In this document: piece after piece, positions 9,065 through 16,323 of the stretch
Layout: every line of letters begins with the position of its first letter
Position numbering within the stretch: the first letter of the stretch is position 1
From: Rhodanobacteraceae bacterium
Lineage (GTDB): Bacteria > Pseudomonadota > Gammaproteobacteria > Xanthomonadales > Rhodanobacteraceae
Reading direction: 5' to 3'
DNA: 64,000 nucleotides
NCBI GenBank assembly: GCA_030167125.1
Contig: CP126531.1
Span: 1,178,001-1,242,000 of the forward strand
Notes under the pieces: generated by a model
Seen by the model: the letters and a program-made list of their open reading frames with translations, nothing else
Databases searched by the model: none
Told to the model about the DNA's origin: nothing
Position numbers and translations under genes: made by a program

Positions 9065-10153
9065 ATGGGTGCGCACGGCAAGTCCGATGTGCTGTTGATC
9101 AATTTCAGCCGCTGGTTGGGGGTTGCGCGCCTGCCATACATCCTTGCGCGGGCAGGTTGCGCCGTACATGTGTTTGCGCGCCGCGATGCCTATGTCGTCC
9201 ACTCACGTTACTGCCACCGGCTGATCCCCGGACCCAGTGACTTGCCGGGCTTCATGGCCGAACTGAAGCGATTCGTCGTGGCAGAAGGTTCCCGGTTCAA
9301 ATGGATCATCGTCGCGGACGATGCCGTGTTGCTGGAGCTTTCCCGCCGGCTGCATGAGCCATGGGTGCCGGCCTGCCTTCCGGTTAATCCCACCGCGGAA
9401 AATCTCGATCTGCTTCTCGACAAAGCCGCTTTCCCGAATCTGGTGACGCGGCACGCTCTGCCCGCACCCATTGCACGAACGGTGACCGGTGCCGACGAAG
9501 CCTTGGCGGCAGCCGAGCTTTGCGGGTACCCGCTGATCACCAAATCCGTGAATGGTTTTGGCGGAAGCCACGTCGCGCGCATCGCAAACGCCGACGAATT
9601 GCGCAGCGACGCTGCCCGCCGCTCGGGACCGTTCGTTGTGCAACAGTTCGTGGCTGGCCAGATGTGCAGCTCCACCGCGCTGTTCCAGCATGGCGAGTTG
9701 CGCTTCTGGGCAGCCTACGAGCGCACGAAAACCTACCCCGGCCCATACGGACCTTCCGCAACCATCCATTTCATCGATTTGCAGGAAATGGGCGCAATCC
9801 TGCAGAAGCTGGGCCGACTGACCGGGTTCCATGGCTTGTGCGGCGTGGATTTCATCTACCAGCAGGAAACAGGCGCGATCAAATTGCTGGAACAGAACGG
9901 CCGCCCCACACCACAAGCCGTGCTGTACCTGGGGAAACGCCGCGGCGCCATCGAAGAGGCCATTCGGGCGATGTTGGAAGACGACAAGCCTGCTTCCGCT
10001 TCGACTCCACCCGCAATTCGCACGCGCGGCTCCCTCGCAATGTTCCCGCAGGACGTCTGCCGGTCGATTGTCGAACGCGATTATGCAGGCCTGCTGCGTT
10101 GGTTCGTCACTCCCGACGTTGGCGTGAATTGCCGTGGCGGGAACCGGCGCTGA
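9065..10153 (+). CDS. ATP-grasp domain protein, function unknown
   Basis: 362 residues with the layout of ATP-grasp carboxylate-amine ligases. An N-terminal Rossmann-like part (residues 1-100) is followed by the ATP-grasp fold: the lysine-containing stretch PLITKSVNGFGGSHVARI (about 155-172), FVVQQFVAGQMCS, then GVDFIYQ and LLEQNGRPTPQ near 280-290, where the Glu and Asn should bind Mg-ATP. Such enzymes join a carboxylate to an amine, thiol or hydroxyl via an acyl phosphate. The gene stands alone, 159 bp after the glycosidase gene, with no peptide-synthesis, RiPP or cell-wall genes nearby, so neither substrate nor pathway can be named. Confidence 0.7.
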   Translation: MGAHGKSDVLLINFSRWLGVARLPYILARAGCAVHVFARRDAYVVHSRYCHRLIPGPSDLPGFMAELKRFVVAEGSRFKWIIVADDAVLLELSRRLHEPWVPACLPVNPTAENLDLLLDKAAFPNLVTRHALPAPIARTVTGADEALAAAELCGYPLITKSVNGFGGSHVARIANADELRSDAARRSGPFVVQQFVAGQMCSSTALFQHGELRFWAAYERTKTYPGPYGPSATIHFIDLQEMGAILQKLGRLTGFHGLCGVDFIYQQETGAIKLLEQNGRPTPQAVLYLGKRRGAIEEAIRAMLEDDKPASASTPPAIRTRGSLAMFPQDVCRSIVERDYAGLLRWFVTPDVGVNCRGGNRR

Positions 10154-10244
10154 TGGTCCGCCACGCCGGTCTCATCGTGCGCGAAGTGTTTGGCAGATAA
10201 CCGATACACTCCGCTGAATCAGTGGCTGCGGGCACGTTTCGCCG

Positions 10245-10730
10245 ATGGACTGGAACATCCTCTGGTACGTCGTCGCCGGCATCATCATCGCTGCGGGCTT
10301 CGTCGCGTCGATCCTGCCCAATCTGCCGGGCATCCCGGTGATGTTCGGCGGCATGCTGCTGGCCGCGTGGGTTGGGCACTTCGACAAGATCAGGGTCTGG
10401 GTGATCGTGATCCTCGGCGTACTGGCCGCGTTCTCGATCGTGTTCGACTTCCTCGCCGGCACCTACGGCGCCAAACGCTACGGCGCCAGCAAGGCCGCGG
10501 TCTGGGGCGCCTTCATCGGTACCATCATTGGATTGTTCTTCGGCATCCCGGGCATCTTCCTCGGCCCGTTCATCGGCGCGGTAATCGGCCAATTGGCGAG
10601 CGGCAGCCGCGTCGGACACGCCGCGCGCGTAGGCGTCGGCACCTGGATCGGCCTTCTGATCGGCACCGCCATCAAGCTCGCGGTGGCATTCATGATGCTC
10701 GGTACTTTTGTGTTGACGTTATTGATATGA
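10245..10730 (+). CDS. DUF456 family inner-membrane protein
   Basis: 161 residues, almost entirely hydrophobic, with glycine-rich segments (ILPNLPGIPVMFGGMLLAAW, GLFFGIPGIFLGPFIGAVIGQL) characteristic of DUF456 proteins. Four or five membrane spans are likely. It begins with ATG 10245. The family has no established biochemical role. It is followed 17 bp later by the Shine-Dalgarno-preceded start of the small secreted protein at 10748, so the two may share a transcript. Confidence 0.85.
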   Translation: MDWNILWYVVAGIIIAAGFVASILPNLPGIPVMFGGMLLAAWVGHFDKIRVWVIVILGVLAAFSIVFDFLAGTYGAKRYGASKAAVWGAFIGTIIGLFFGIPGIFLGPFIGAVIGQLASGSRVGHAARVGVGTWIGLLIGTAIKLAVAFMMLGTFVLTLLI

Positions 10731-10770
10731 ACGATGGGAGGTGGAACATGAAAGCGAAACTTTCCCCCTC

Positions 10771-11190
10771 ATGTGGACAGGTCTCGTATTGACCTCCTTG
10801 GTGGCCAATGCCCAAACTGCGAGGCCTCGCGTCATTGCGGGATTCGACCACATTGCCCCGCAGCAGGTCGGCAACGTGTTGGCTTCGTTTTGCCGAGACA
10901 ATGGTTGCGATGCCAAGTTTCTGGGTAAAAAGTATGGTTACGTCTGGAATCTGATTGTGGGCAACACCAGGTCTGCGATGGTCGGCAGCGCGTGCCGCCA
11001 AGCGGGGTTCAACTACGACTATTGCGTTGATGCCTGGGGAGATGAAGGCAAGGCATTCATGAACTCTGCGCGCATACAGCAGTTAAAAGCTATGCTCCAA
11101 ACCAAGGGTGCCAGGGTAACTTTGATAGATTGCAGTTTTGAATGGAGTCACGGCAATTACGTTTGCGCAAACAGCAAGCCATTGCCGTAG
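10771..11190 (+). CDS. Small secreted protein of unknown function with an apparent frameshift in its signal peptide
   Basis: The frame downstream of 10771 encodes a hydrophobic segment (MWTGLVLTSLVANAQ) followed by about 120 polar residues with five cysteines, suggesting an exported, disulphide-bonded protein. I do not recognise the family. The best ribosome site (GGGAGG) points to ATG 10748, but that frame reads MKAKLSPSCGQVSY and stops. One extra C in the run CCCCC near 10764-10768 would give MKAKLSPLMWTGLVLTSL..., a textbook signal peptide. So either a one-base deletion has weakened the gene, or it starts at ATG 10771 without a charged n-region. Base composition is visibly richer in A and T than the neighbours, hinting at foreign origin. 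Confidence 0.55.
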   Translation: MWTGLVLTSLVANAQTARPRVIAGFDHIAPQQVGNVLASFCRDNGCDAKFLGKKYGYVWNLIVGNTRSAMVGSACRQAGFNYDYCVDAWGDEGKAFMNSARIQQLKAMLQTKGARVTLIDCSFEWSHGNYVCANSKPLP

Positions 11191-11234
11191 CAAAAAGAAC
11201 AAAGCATTAGCAGCGTAGGCGGAAGAAATGAAGT

Positions 11235-11273
11235 GAATCCCGCTTGCTGATTTGAACTGCAATGGCGGGATTC
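11235..11273. repeat. Inverted repeat at the convergent gene junction
   Basis: GAATCCCGC (11235-11243) pairs perfectly with GCGGGATTC (11265-11273). The right arm also begins a second dyad, GGCGGGA/TCCCGCC, extending to about 11290. It lies between the convergent ends of the small secreted gene and the thiolase gene. No U-tract follows on either strand, so it looks more like a REP-type palindrome than a simple terminator. Confidence 0.5.
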
Positions 11274-11296
11274 GCTGCGCTACTCCCGCCCTACCG

Positions 11297-12493
11297 TCAC
11301 ACCATCTCGAAAATCCCCGCCGCACCCATGCCGGTGCCGATGCACATGGTGACCATGCCGTATTTCTGCTGCTTGCGGCGCATGCCGTGGACGAGGGTGG
11401 CGATGCGGATGGAGCCGGTGGCGCCGAGCGGGTGACCCAGCGCGATCGCGCCGCCTTCCGGGTTCACTTTGTCGGGGTCGAGGCCGAGATCCTTGATGAC
11501 CGCGAGGGATTGCGCGGCAAAGGCTTCGTTCAATTCGATCCACTCGAGCTGATCCTGCTTGATGCCGGTGGCTTTCAGTGCCTTCGGAATGGCCTCTTTC
11601 GGACCGATGCCCATGATCTCGGGCGGCACGCCCGCGACGGAGAAGCCAACGAAACGCGCGAGCGGCGTCAGGCCGTAATCCTTGATCGCCTGTTCGCTGG
11701 CCACCAGCACCGCGCCGGCACCGTCCGACATCTGCGATGAATTGCCGGCGGTGACGCTGCCGTCGCGCTTGAATACCGGGCGCAACTTCGCCAGCACTTC
11801 GGCGCTGGTGTCGCGGCGCGGGCCTTCGTCGTTCTCGATCACGCGGCGGTCTTCCTTCACGCCACGCTTCGCCAGCTCGGGGTAGCGGTCGTCGAGCGGG
11901 TAGGGTGCGATCTCCTCCTTGAAATTGCCGGCGTCCTGGGCGGCGAGCGCGCGCTGGTGGCTGCGCAGCGCAAACGCGTCCTGCTCCTCGCGGCTGATTT
12001 TCCAGCGCGTGGCGACGTTCTCGGCGGTGATGCCCATGCCGTAGGCGATGCCGATGTTGTCGTCCTTGAAGATTTCCGGATTCATCACCGGATGGAAACC
12101 CATCATCGGCACCATGCTCATCGATTCGGTGCCGCCCGCCAGCACCAGATCGGACTCGCCGAGACGGATCGTGTTGGCCGCGATCGCAACCGATTGCAGG
12201 CCGGACGAGCAGAAGCGGTTGATGCTCATGCCGGGAACCGTGTCCGGCAGGCCTGCAAGCAGTGCGCCGATGCGCGCCACGTTCATGCCTTGCTCGGCTT
12301 CCGGCATCGCGCAGCCGATCACCACGTCGCTGATGCGGTTGACGTCGATGCCGGCGCATTCGTCCAGCGTTTCGCGCAGCACGTGCGCGAGCAGGTCGTC
12401 GGGACGGGTGTGGCGGAACACGCCACGCGGGGCCTTGCCGACCGGTGTGCGTTTGGCGGCGACGATGTAGGCGTCTTGTACTTGCGAAGTCAT
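11297..12493 (-). CDS. fadA: Acetyl-CoA C-acyltransferase (3-ketoacyl-CoA thiolase)
   Basis: 398 residues of the thiolase family, catalysing the last, thiolytic step of beta-oxidation. The nucleophilic Cys95 sits in NRFCSSGLQS. NEAFAAQ, the histidine motif GGAIALGHPLGATG and the second catalytic cysteine in MCIGTGMGAAG are all present, so the enzyme should be active. It is the last gene of a psrA-fadN-fadA series on this strand, about 100 bp after fadN, and the gap is filled with a heptamer inverted repeat. Pairing with the multifunctional FadN-like protein argues for the degradative rather than the acetoacetyl-CoA biosynthetic role. FadI is an equally possible name. Confidence 0.92.
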   Translation of the reverse strand: MTSQVQDAYIVAAKRTPVGKAPRGVFRHTRPDDLLAHVLRETLDECAGIDVNRISDVVIGCAMPEAEQGMNVARIGALLAGLPDTVPGMSINRFCSSGLQSVAIAANTIRLGESDLVLAGGTESMSMVPMMGFHPVMNPEIFKDDNIGIAYGMGITAENVATRWKISREEQDAFALRSHQRALAAQDAGNFKEEIAPYPLDDRYPELAKRGVKEDRRVIENDEGPRRDTSAEVLAKLRPVFKRDGSVTAGNSSQMSDGAGAVLVASEQAIKDYGLTPLARFVGFSVAGVPPEIMGIGPKEAIPKALKATGIKQDQLEWIELNEAFAAQSLAVIKDLGLDPDKVNPEGGAIALGHPLGATGSIRIATLVHGMRRKQQKYGMVTMCIGTGMGAAGIFEMV

Positions 12494-12513
12494 GTCGAGT
12501 TCCTTGATTGGTG

Positions 12514-12588
12514 GGGGACCGGGGACCGGGGGCCGGGGGATGGGAAGCGGGACGCGCTCTTCTTGGCCGGTCCCCGGTCCCCGGTCCC
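12514..12588. repeat. Inverted G-rich/C-rich heptamer arrays between fadN and fadA
   Basis: GGGGACC repeats with drift (12514-12541) face complementary GGTCCCC repeats (12569-12588) across about 28 bp. In the fadN-fadA transcript this could fold into a long GC-rich hairpin; on single-stranded DNA the G arm could form a quadruplex. Same design as the guaB-guaA element but with a different heptamer. Confidence 0.75.
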
Positions 12589-12593
12589 TGCTC

Positions 12594-14963
12594 TCAGTTC
12601 CTGAGCGGTTTGCCGGTGGTCATGGTGTGCGCGATGCGTTCCTGGGTCTTGGGCGTCTGCGCCAGTTCCATGAAATGGTGGCGTTCCAGATCCAGCAGCC
12701 ATTGCGCGTCGACCGTGCTGCCGCGCTCGATGTTCCCGCCGCACAAGGTGTCGGCGATGCGGGTGGCGATTTCCATGTCGTGCTCGGAAATGAAATGTCC
12801 CGCCAACATGTTCACCAGTTGTGCCTTAATCGTCGCGGTGCCGACGTCGCCGGCGACGTGCGTTTGTTGTGGGAGCGGTGGACGCCAGCCAGATTCGGCC
12901 AGCGACGACGCGACATTCTTGGCAACGTACAAAAGTTCGTTGGCGTTGAACACCACTACGTCGCTTTCGCGCAGCAGGCCGAACTGCTTCGCTTCCAATG
13001 CGCTGCCGGAAGCCTTCGCCATGGCCACGGTCTCGAAATAGCGTTTGACGTGGTCGAAGGGATCGTCGGTGGAGGACGCGCGCGAGCAGCGCTCGGCGAT
13101 CTCCTTCAAGCCGCCGCCTGCGGGCAGCAGTCCCACGCCGGCTTCGACGAGTCCGATGTAGCTCTCCAGCGCCGCGACCGTGCGCGCAGTGTGCATCTGC
13201 AATTCGCAGCCGCCGCCGAGGCACAAACCGCGCACCGCCGCGACGGTCGGAACCAGGCCATGCTGCACGCGCATCGTCGCGCGCTGGAAGTTGGCGATCA
13301 TCGCTTCGAGCTGCGAAACCTTGCCTTCCTTCAGCAGCGCGAGCACGCCTTTCAAGTTGGCGCCGGCCGAGAACACCGGCCCGCTCTGCCACACCACCAG
13401 CGCCTTGAGTTTTTTCTCGGCCAAACCGACCGCGTGCTGGATGCCGTCCAGCACCGCATCGTCGAAGGTGCACATCTTGGTCTTGAAACTGACGATGCCG
13501 ACGTCGTCACTGCCGAGCGTCCACAGGCGTATGCCGTCGTTTTCCCAAACCGTCGTACCCTGATCGAACTTCTCTCCGATCAGCGCATCGGGGAACAGCT
13601 GGTGCTTGTAGACCGGCGCCGACGAGCGCGCAATGTCCTTGTTCTCGCGCGGCGAATACGAACCGTCTGCATGATGCACGCCCTTGCGGCCGTCCGTGAC
13701 CCACGCGGGCAGCGGCGCGTTGCTCATGGCCTTGCCGGCGGCGATGTCTTCGGCGATCGCTTTCGCAACGGCTTGCCAATCGGCGGCTTGCCACGTCTCG
13801 AACGGCCCGAGCTTCCAGCCGTAACCCCAGCGAATCGCGAAATCGACGTCGCGCGCAGTCTCGGCGATGCCTTCGAGATGGTACGCGGTGTAGTGGAACA
13901 GGTCGCGGAAACACGCCCACAGGAACTGCGCCTGCGGATCGTTCGATTCGCGCAGCTTGGCGAACTTCTCGGCGGGATTCTTGATCACGAGGATCGCGGC
14001 GACTTCATCGGACGCCTTCTGCTCGGATGCGCGATAGTCCTGCTTCGCGAGATCCAGTACCTGGATTTCCTTGCCGGCCTTGCGGTAGAAACCGGCGCCG
14101 ACCTTGGCACCCAGCGCGCCTTTCTCGATCAATGCCGTCAGCCACGCGGGCGACTTGAAATGTGCGTGCCACGGATCGTGGGGCAAGGTATCGGCCATGG
14201 TCTTGATGACATGCGCCATGGTGTCGAGGCCGACCACATCGGCGGTGCGATACGTCGCCGACTTCGGCCGCCCGATCGCGGGGCCTGTCAGCGCGTCCAC
14301 CACGTCGAAACCGAGCTTGTACTGCGTGGTGTGATACATCGTCGACAGGATCGAGAACACGCCGATGCGGTTGCCGATGAAGTTCGGCGTGTCCTTGGCG
14401 AACACCACGCCCTTGCCGAGCGTTGACGTGAGGAACGCTTCCAGGCCTTCCAGCAGCTTGCGGTCGGAGGCCTTGCCAGGAATCACTTCGACCAGATGCA
14501 TGTAGCGCGGCGGGTTGAAGAAATGCACGCCCATGAAACGGTGGCGCAGGTTTTCCGGCAGCGCTTCGGCCAGCTTGTTGATCGACAAGCCCGAAGTATT
14601 CGACGCGAGGATCGTGTGTTCGGGAATATGCGCGGCGACCTTCCTGTAGAGATCGAGCTTCCAGTCCATGCGTTCGGCAATGGCTTCGATCACGAAGTCG
14701 CAGTCTTTCAATGCAGCGAGATTTTCGTCGTAGTCGGCCGGCGTGATGGCCGACGCGACCTCCTTCACCGCCAGCGGTGCGGGCGAGATTTTCCCGAGGT
14801 GCTGGATGGCCTTCAGGGCAATGCCGTTCTTCGGCCCCTCCTTGGCCGCGAGGTCGAACAGCACGGTTTCGATGCCGGCGTTGGCGAGATGCGCGGCGAT
14901 CTGCGCGCCCATCACGCCGGCGCCCAGCACGGCGGCTTTGCGGATTCGAAGGATGTCAGACAT
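12594..14963 (-). CDS. fadN: FadN-like 3-hydroxyacyl-CoA dehydrogenase/enoyl-CoA hydratase
   Basis: 789 residues. The NAD-binding motif AAVLGAGVMGAQIAAHLANAG is at the N-terminus, followed by the 3-hydroxyacyl-CoA dehydrogenase C-terminal domains. The enoyl-CoA hydratase (crotonase) domain comes last, with SAGANLKGVL and the oxyanion-hole region GLCLGGGCELQM. This order is reversed compared with E. coli FadB/FadJ and matches Bacillus FadN. ATG 14963 is the start: GGAG lies 5 bases upstream, and the longer open frame runs into repeat DNA. It carries the hydration and NAD-dependent oxidation steps of beta-oxidation and should work with the thiolase downstream. Control by the upstream PsrA-like repressor is likely. 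Confidence 0.9.
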   Translation of the reverse strand: MSDILRIRKAAVLGAGVMGAQIAAHLANAGIETVLFDLAAKEGPKNGIALKAIQHLGKISPAPLAVKEVASAITPADYDENLAALKDCDFVIEAIAERMDWKLDLYRKVAAHIPEHTILASNTSGLSINKLAEALPENLRHRFMGVHFFNPPRYMHLVEVIPGKASDRKLLEGLEAFLTSTLGKGVVFAKDTPNFIGNRIGVFSILSTMYHTTQYKLGFDVVDALTGPAIGRPKSATYRTADVVGLDTMAHVIKTMADTLPHDPWHAHFKSPAWLTALIEKGALGAKVGAGFYRKAGKEIQVLDLAKQDYRASEQKASDEVAAILVIKNPAEKFAKLRESNDPQAQFLWACFRDLFHYTAYHLEGIAETARDVDFAIRWGYGWKLGPFETWQAADWQAVAKAIAEDIAAGKAMSNAPLPAWVTDGRKGVHHADGSYSPRENKDIARSSAPVYKHQLFPDALIGEKFDQGTTVWENDGIRLWTLGSDDVGIVSFKTKMCTFDDAVLDGIQHAVGLAEKKLKALVVWQSGPVFSAGANLKGVLALLKEGKVSQLEAMIANFQRATMRVQHGLVPTVAAVRGLCLGGGCELQMHTARTVAALESYIGLVEAGVGLLPAGGGLKEIAERCSRASSTDDPFDHVKRYFETVAMAKASGSALEAKQFGLLRESDVVVFNANELLYVAKNVASSLAESGWRPPLPQQTHVAGDVGTATIKAQLVNMLAGHFISEHDMEIATRIADTLCGGNIERGSTVDAQWLLDLERHHFMELAQTPKTQERIAHTMTTGKPLRN

Positions 14964-14978
14964 GGAAACTCCAGGAAC

Positions 14979-15006
14979 GGGAATCGGGAATGGGGAGTCG
15001 GGAATC
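14979..15006. repeat. Four-copy heptamer array between psrA and fadN
   Basis: GGGAATC, GGGAATG, GGGAGTC and GGGAATC lie head to tail in the 58-bp gap. Unlike the arrays at 12.5 and 29.1 kb there is no complementary C-rich arm here. Confidence 0.75.
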
Positions 15007-15021
15007 GAAGCTCGGAAAGCC

Positions 15022-15642
15022 TTACGCACGCAGACCAGCCGCGGTGAAATGGATCAGGTGCTTGGCCATCTGTTCGCGATGCTCGCGTTCGGATTCGCCG
15101 CTGCGGCGCTGGATCATGCCGAAGTCGGCCATGGCGTAGGTCAGCGCGCCGACCGCGATGTCGAGGCGCCAGTAAAGCTCCTGCTTGTCGAGCTGCGGCA
15201 GCAGGCGCGCGAAGGCCGCGGCGAAATCCTTCAACACGTACCCGTAGTTGTCGGACAGGAAGGTGCGCAGGTTGCTGTTGTGTTCCGCGAACGCGCGCGC
15301 CAGCACCCGCATGAACACCGAGCCGCCCTTGCGGTCCAGCGACAGTTCCAGCGCCGGGGTGATGAAGGCGTCCAGCACGGTTTCGAGGGTGGCGTTGCCC
15401 GCGGCTTCCAGCTTGGCCAGCCGGTCGAGGCGACGGCGGCTCAGCTCGTCGAGCCGGCGGCGGAAGACTTCCTCGATCAGGTTGTCCTTGGAACCGAAGT
15501 GGTAATTGACGGCCGCGAGATTCACTTTGGCCGCGGCCGTGACCTGGCGCAGCGAGGCGCCCGCAAAGCCGCGCTCCGCAAACAGCGCCTCGGCGGCGCC
15601 GAGGATCTTCTGTCGCGTGGAAAATTGCGCGCTCTGCTGCAT
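15022..15642 (-). CDS. psrA: TetR-family fatty-acid regulator, PsrA-like
   Basis: About 206 residues. The N-terminal helix-turn-helix region AERGFAGASLRQVTAAAKVNLAAVNYHFGSKDNLIEEVF is nearly diagnostic of PsrA/FadR-type TetR repressors, which release DNA on binding long-chain acyl compounds. The frame is open to TTG 15678, but that codon lies inside a perfect operator-like palindrome, so I prefer ATG 15642. It heads the series psrA-fadN-fadA, which fits autoregulated control of beta-oxidation. In other gammaproteobacteria PsrA also affects rpoS and stress genes; that is not testable here. Confidence 0.85.
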   Translation of the reverse strand: MQQSAQFSTRQKILGAAEALFAERGFAGASLRQVTAAAKVNLAAVNYHFGSKDNLIEEVFRRRLDELSRRRLDRLAKLEAAGNATLETVLDAFITPALELSLDRKGGSVFMRVLARAFAEHNSNLRTFLSDNYGYVLKDFAAAFARLLPQLDKQELYWRLDIAVGALTYAMADFGMIQRRSGESEREHREQMAKHLIHFTAAGLRA

Positions 15643-15669
15643 GGCCGCCTGCGGATTCCAAACAGAATT

Positions 15670-15687
15670 TTCAAACAATCGTTTGAA
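15670..15687. promoter_or_regulatory. PsrA-type operator upstream of psrA
   Basis: A perfect inverted repeat with 7-bp arms, TTCAAAC-AATC-GTTTGAA, 28 bp upstream of the preferred psrA start. It matches the CAAAC-N4-GTTTG core known for PsrA sites, so psrA and the following fad genes are probably repressed by their own product until acyl ligands appear. Confidence 0.75.
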
Positions 15688-15730
15688 GTCTAGGCCAGGG
15701 CGGGGCAGCGGTCAAACCCGAATCCGCGCC

Positions 15731-15759
15731 TTGGCCTGGCCCGGCGGTTGGGCTAGAAT
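15731..15759 (+). promoter_or_regulatory. Sigma-70-like promoter for ndk
   Basis: TTGGCC (15731-15736), 17 bp, then TAGAAT (15754-15759). Spacing is ideal and the -10 matches five of six consensus bases. Transcription from here would begin near 15766 and read through the structured leader before ndk. Confidence 0.55.
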
Positions 15760-15770
15760 CTTTCATTCTT

Positions 15771-15856
15771 TTGTGAGCTAACTCCGTATTTTGTGCGGAG
15801 TTTTCACGATATGCTCACGAGCCTTCAGGGGCTTCGTGCGCACTTTTTTATTTTTT
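15771..15856 (+). ncRNA. Candidate attenuator or riboswitch-like leader of ndk
   Basis: Between the promoter and ndk the RNA can form two exclusive structures. In one, TTGTGAGC (15771-15778) pairs with GCTCACGA (15813-15820), enclosing a small hairpin ACTCCG/CGGAGT (15781-15801). In the other, the same GCTCACGA segment becomes the 5' arm of an intrinsic terminator. A leader of this form could sense a metabolite, nucleotide pools or ribosome movement. No family was recognised. A small RNA that simply ends at this terminator is the main alternative. Confidence 0.5.
15812..15856 (+). terminator. Intrinsic terminator inside the ndk leader
   Basis: TGC(T)CACGAGCC pairs with GGC(T)TCGTG(C)GCA as an 11-bp stem with one mismatch and one bulged base. 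One base later comes TTTTTTATTTTTT (15844-15856). It ends only 19 bp before the ndk start codon, so it must either be conditional or close an independent short transcript. Confidence 0.65.
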
Positions 15857-15875
15857 GCCATCAGTCGAGGAACCC

Positions 15876-16304
15876 ATGGCGCTGGAGCGCACCCTTTCCA
15901 TCATCAAGCCCGATGCCGTCGCCAAGAGCGTGATCGGACAGATTTACGCACGCTTCGAAAAAGCAGGTTTGCAAATCATCGCCGCGAAAATGCAGCAGCT
16001 TTCGCGCGCCGAAGCGGAAGGCTTCTATGCAGTGCATCGCGAGCGTCCGTTCTTCAAGCCGCTGGTCGATTTCATGGTGTCGGGACCGGTGATGATCCAG
16101 GTGCTGGAAGGCGAGGGTGCCATCGCCAAGAATCGCGAGTTGATGGGCGCCACCAATCCGAAGGAAGCGGCCGCGGGAACCATCCGCGCGGATTTCGCAC
16201 AAAACATTGACGCGAACGCGGTGCATGGCTCGGACGGCCCGGACACCGCGCGTTTCGAAATCGGATACTTCTTCGCCGCGACGGAACTCTGCCCTCGCGG
16301 GTAA
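15876..16304 (+). CDS. ndk: Nucleoside diphosphate kinase
   Basis: 142 residues, the standard length. The protein begins [14 protein letters not shown], and the active-site histidine lies in NAVHGSD, followed by the C-terminal FEIGYFF. It moves the gamma phosphate from ATP to other nucleoside diphosphates through a phosphohistidine, balancing NTP and dNTP pools in the cytoplasm. ATG 15876 is preceded by GAGG at 5 bases; the frame extends a few codons 5' but without a good start. The order ndk-rlmN-pilF is that of Xanthomonadales and Pseudomonas. The leader suggests regulation by termination. Confidence 0.96.
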   Translation: MALERTLSIIKPDAVAKSVIGQIYARFEKAGLQIIAAKMQQLSRAEAEGFYAVHRERPFFKPLVDFMVSGPVMIQVLEGEGAIAKNRELMGATNPKEAAAGTIRADFAQNIDANAVHGSDGPDTARFEIGYFFAATELCPRG

Positions 16305-16323
16305 TTGCTTTTGGGGAATGCGC

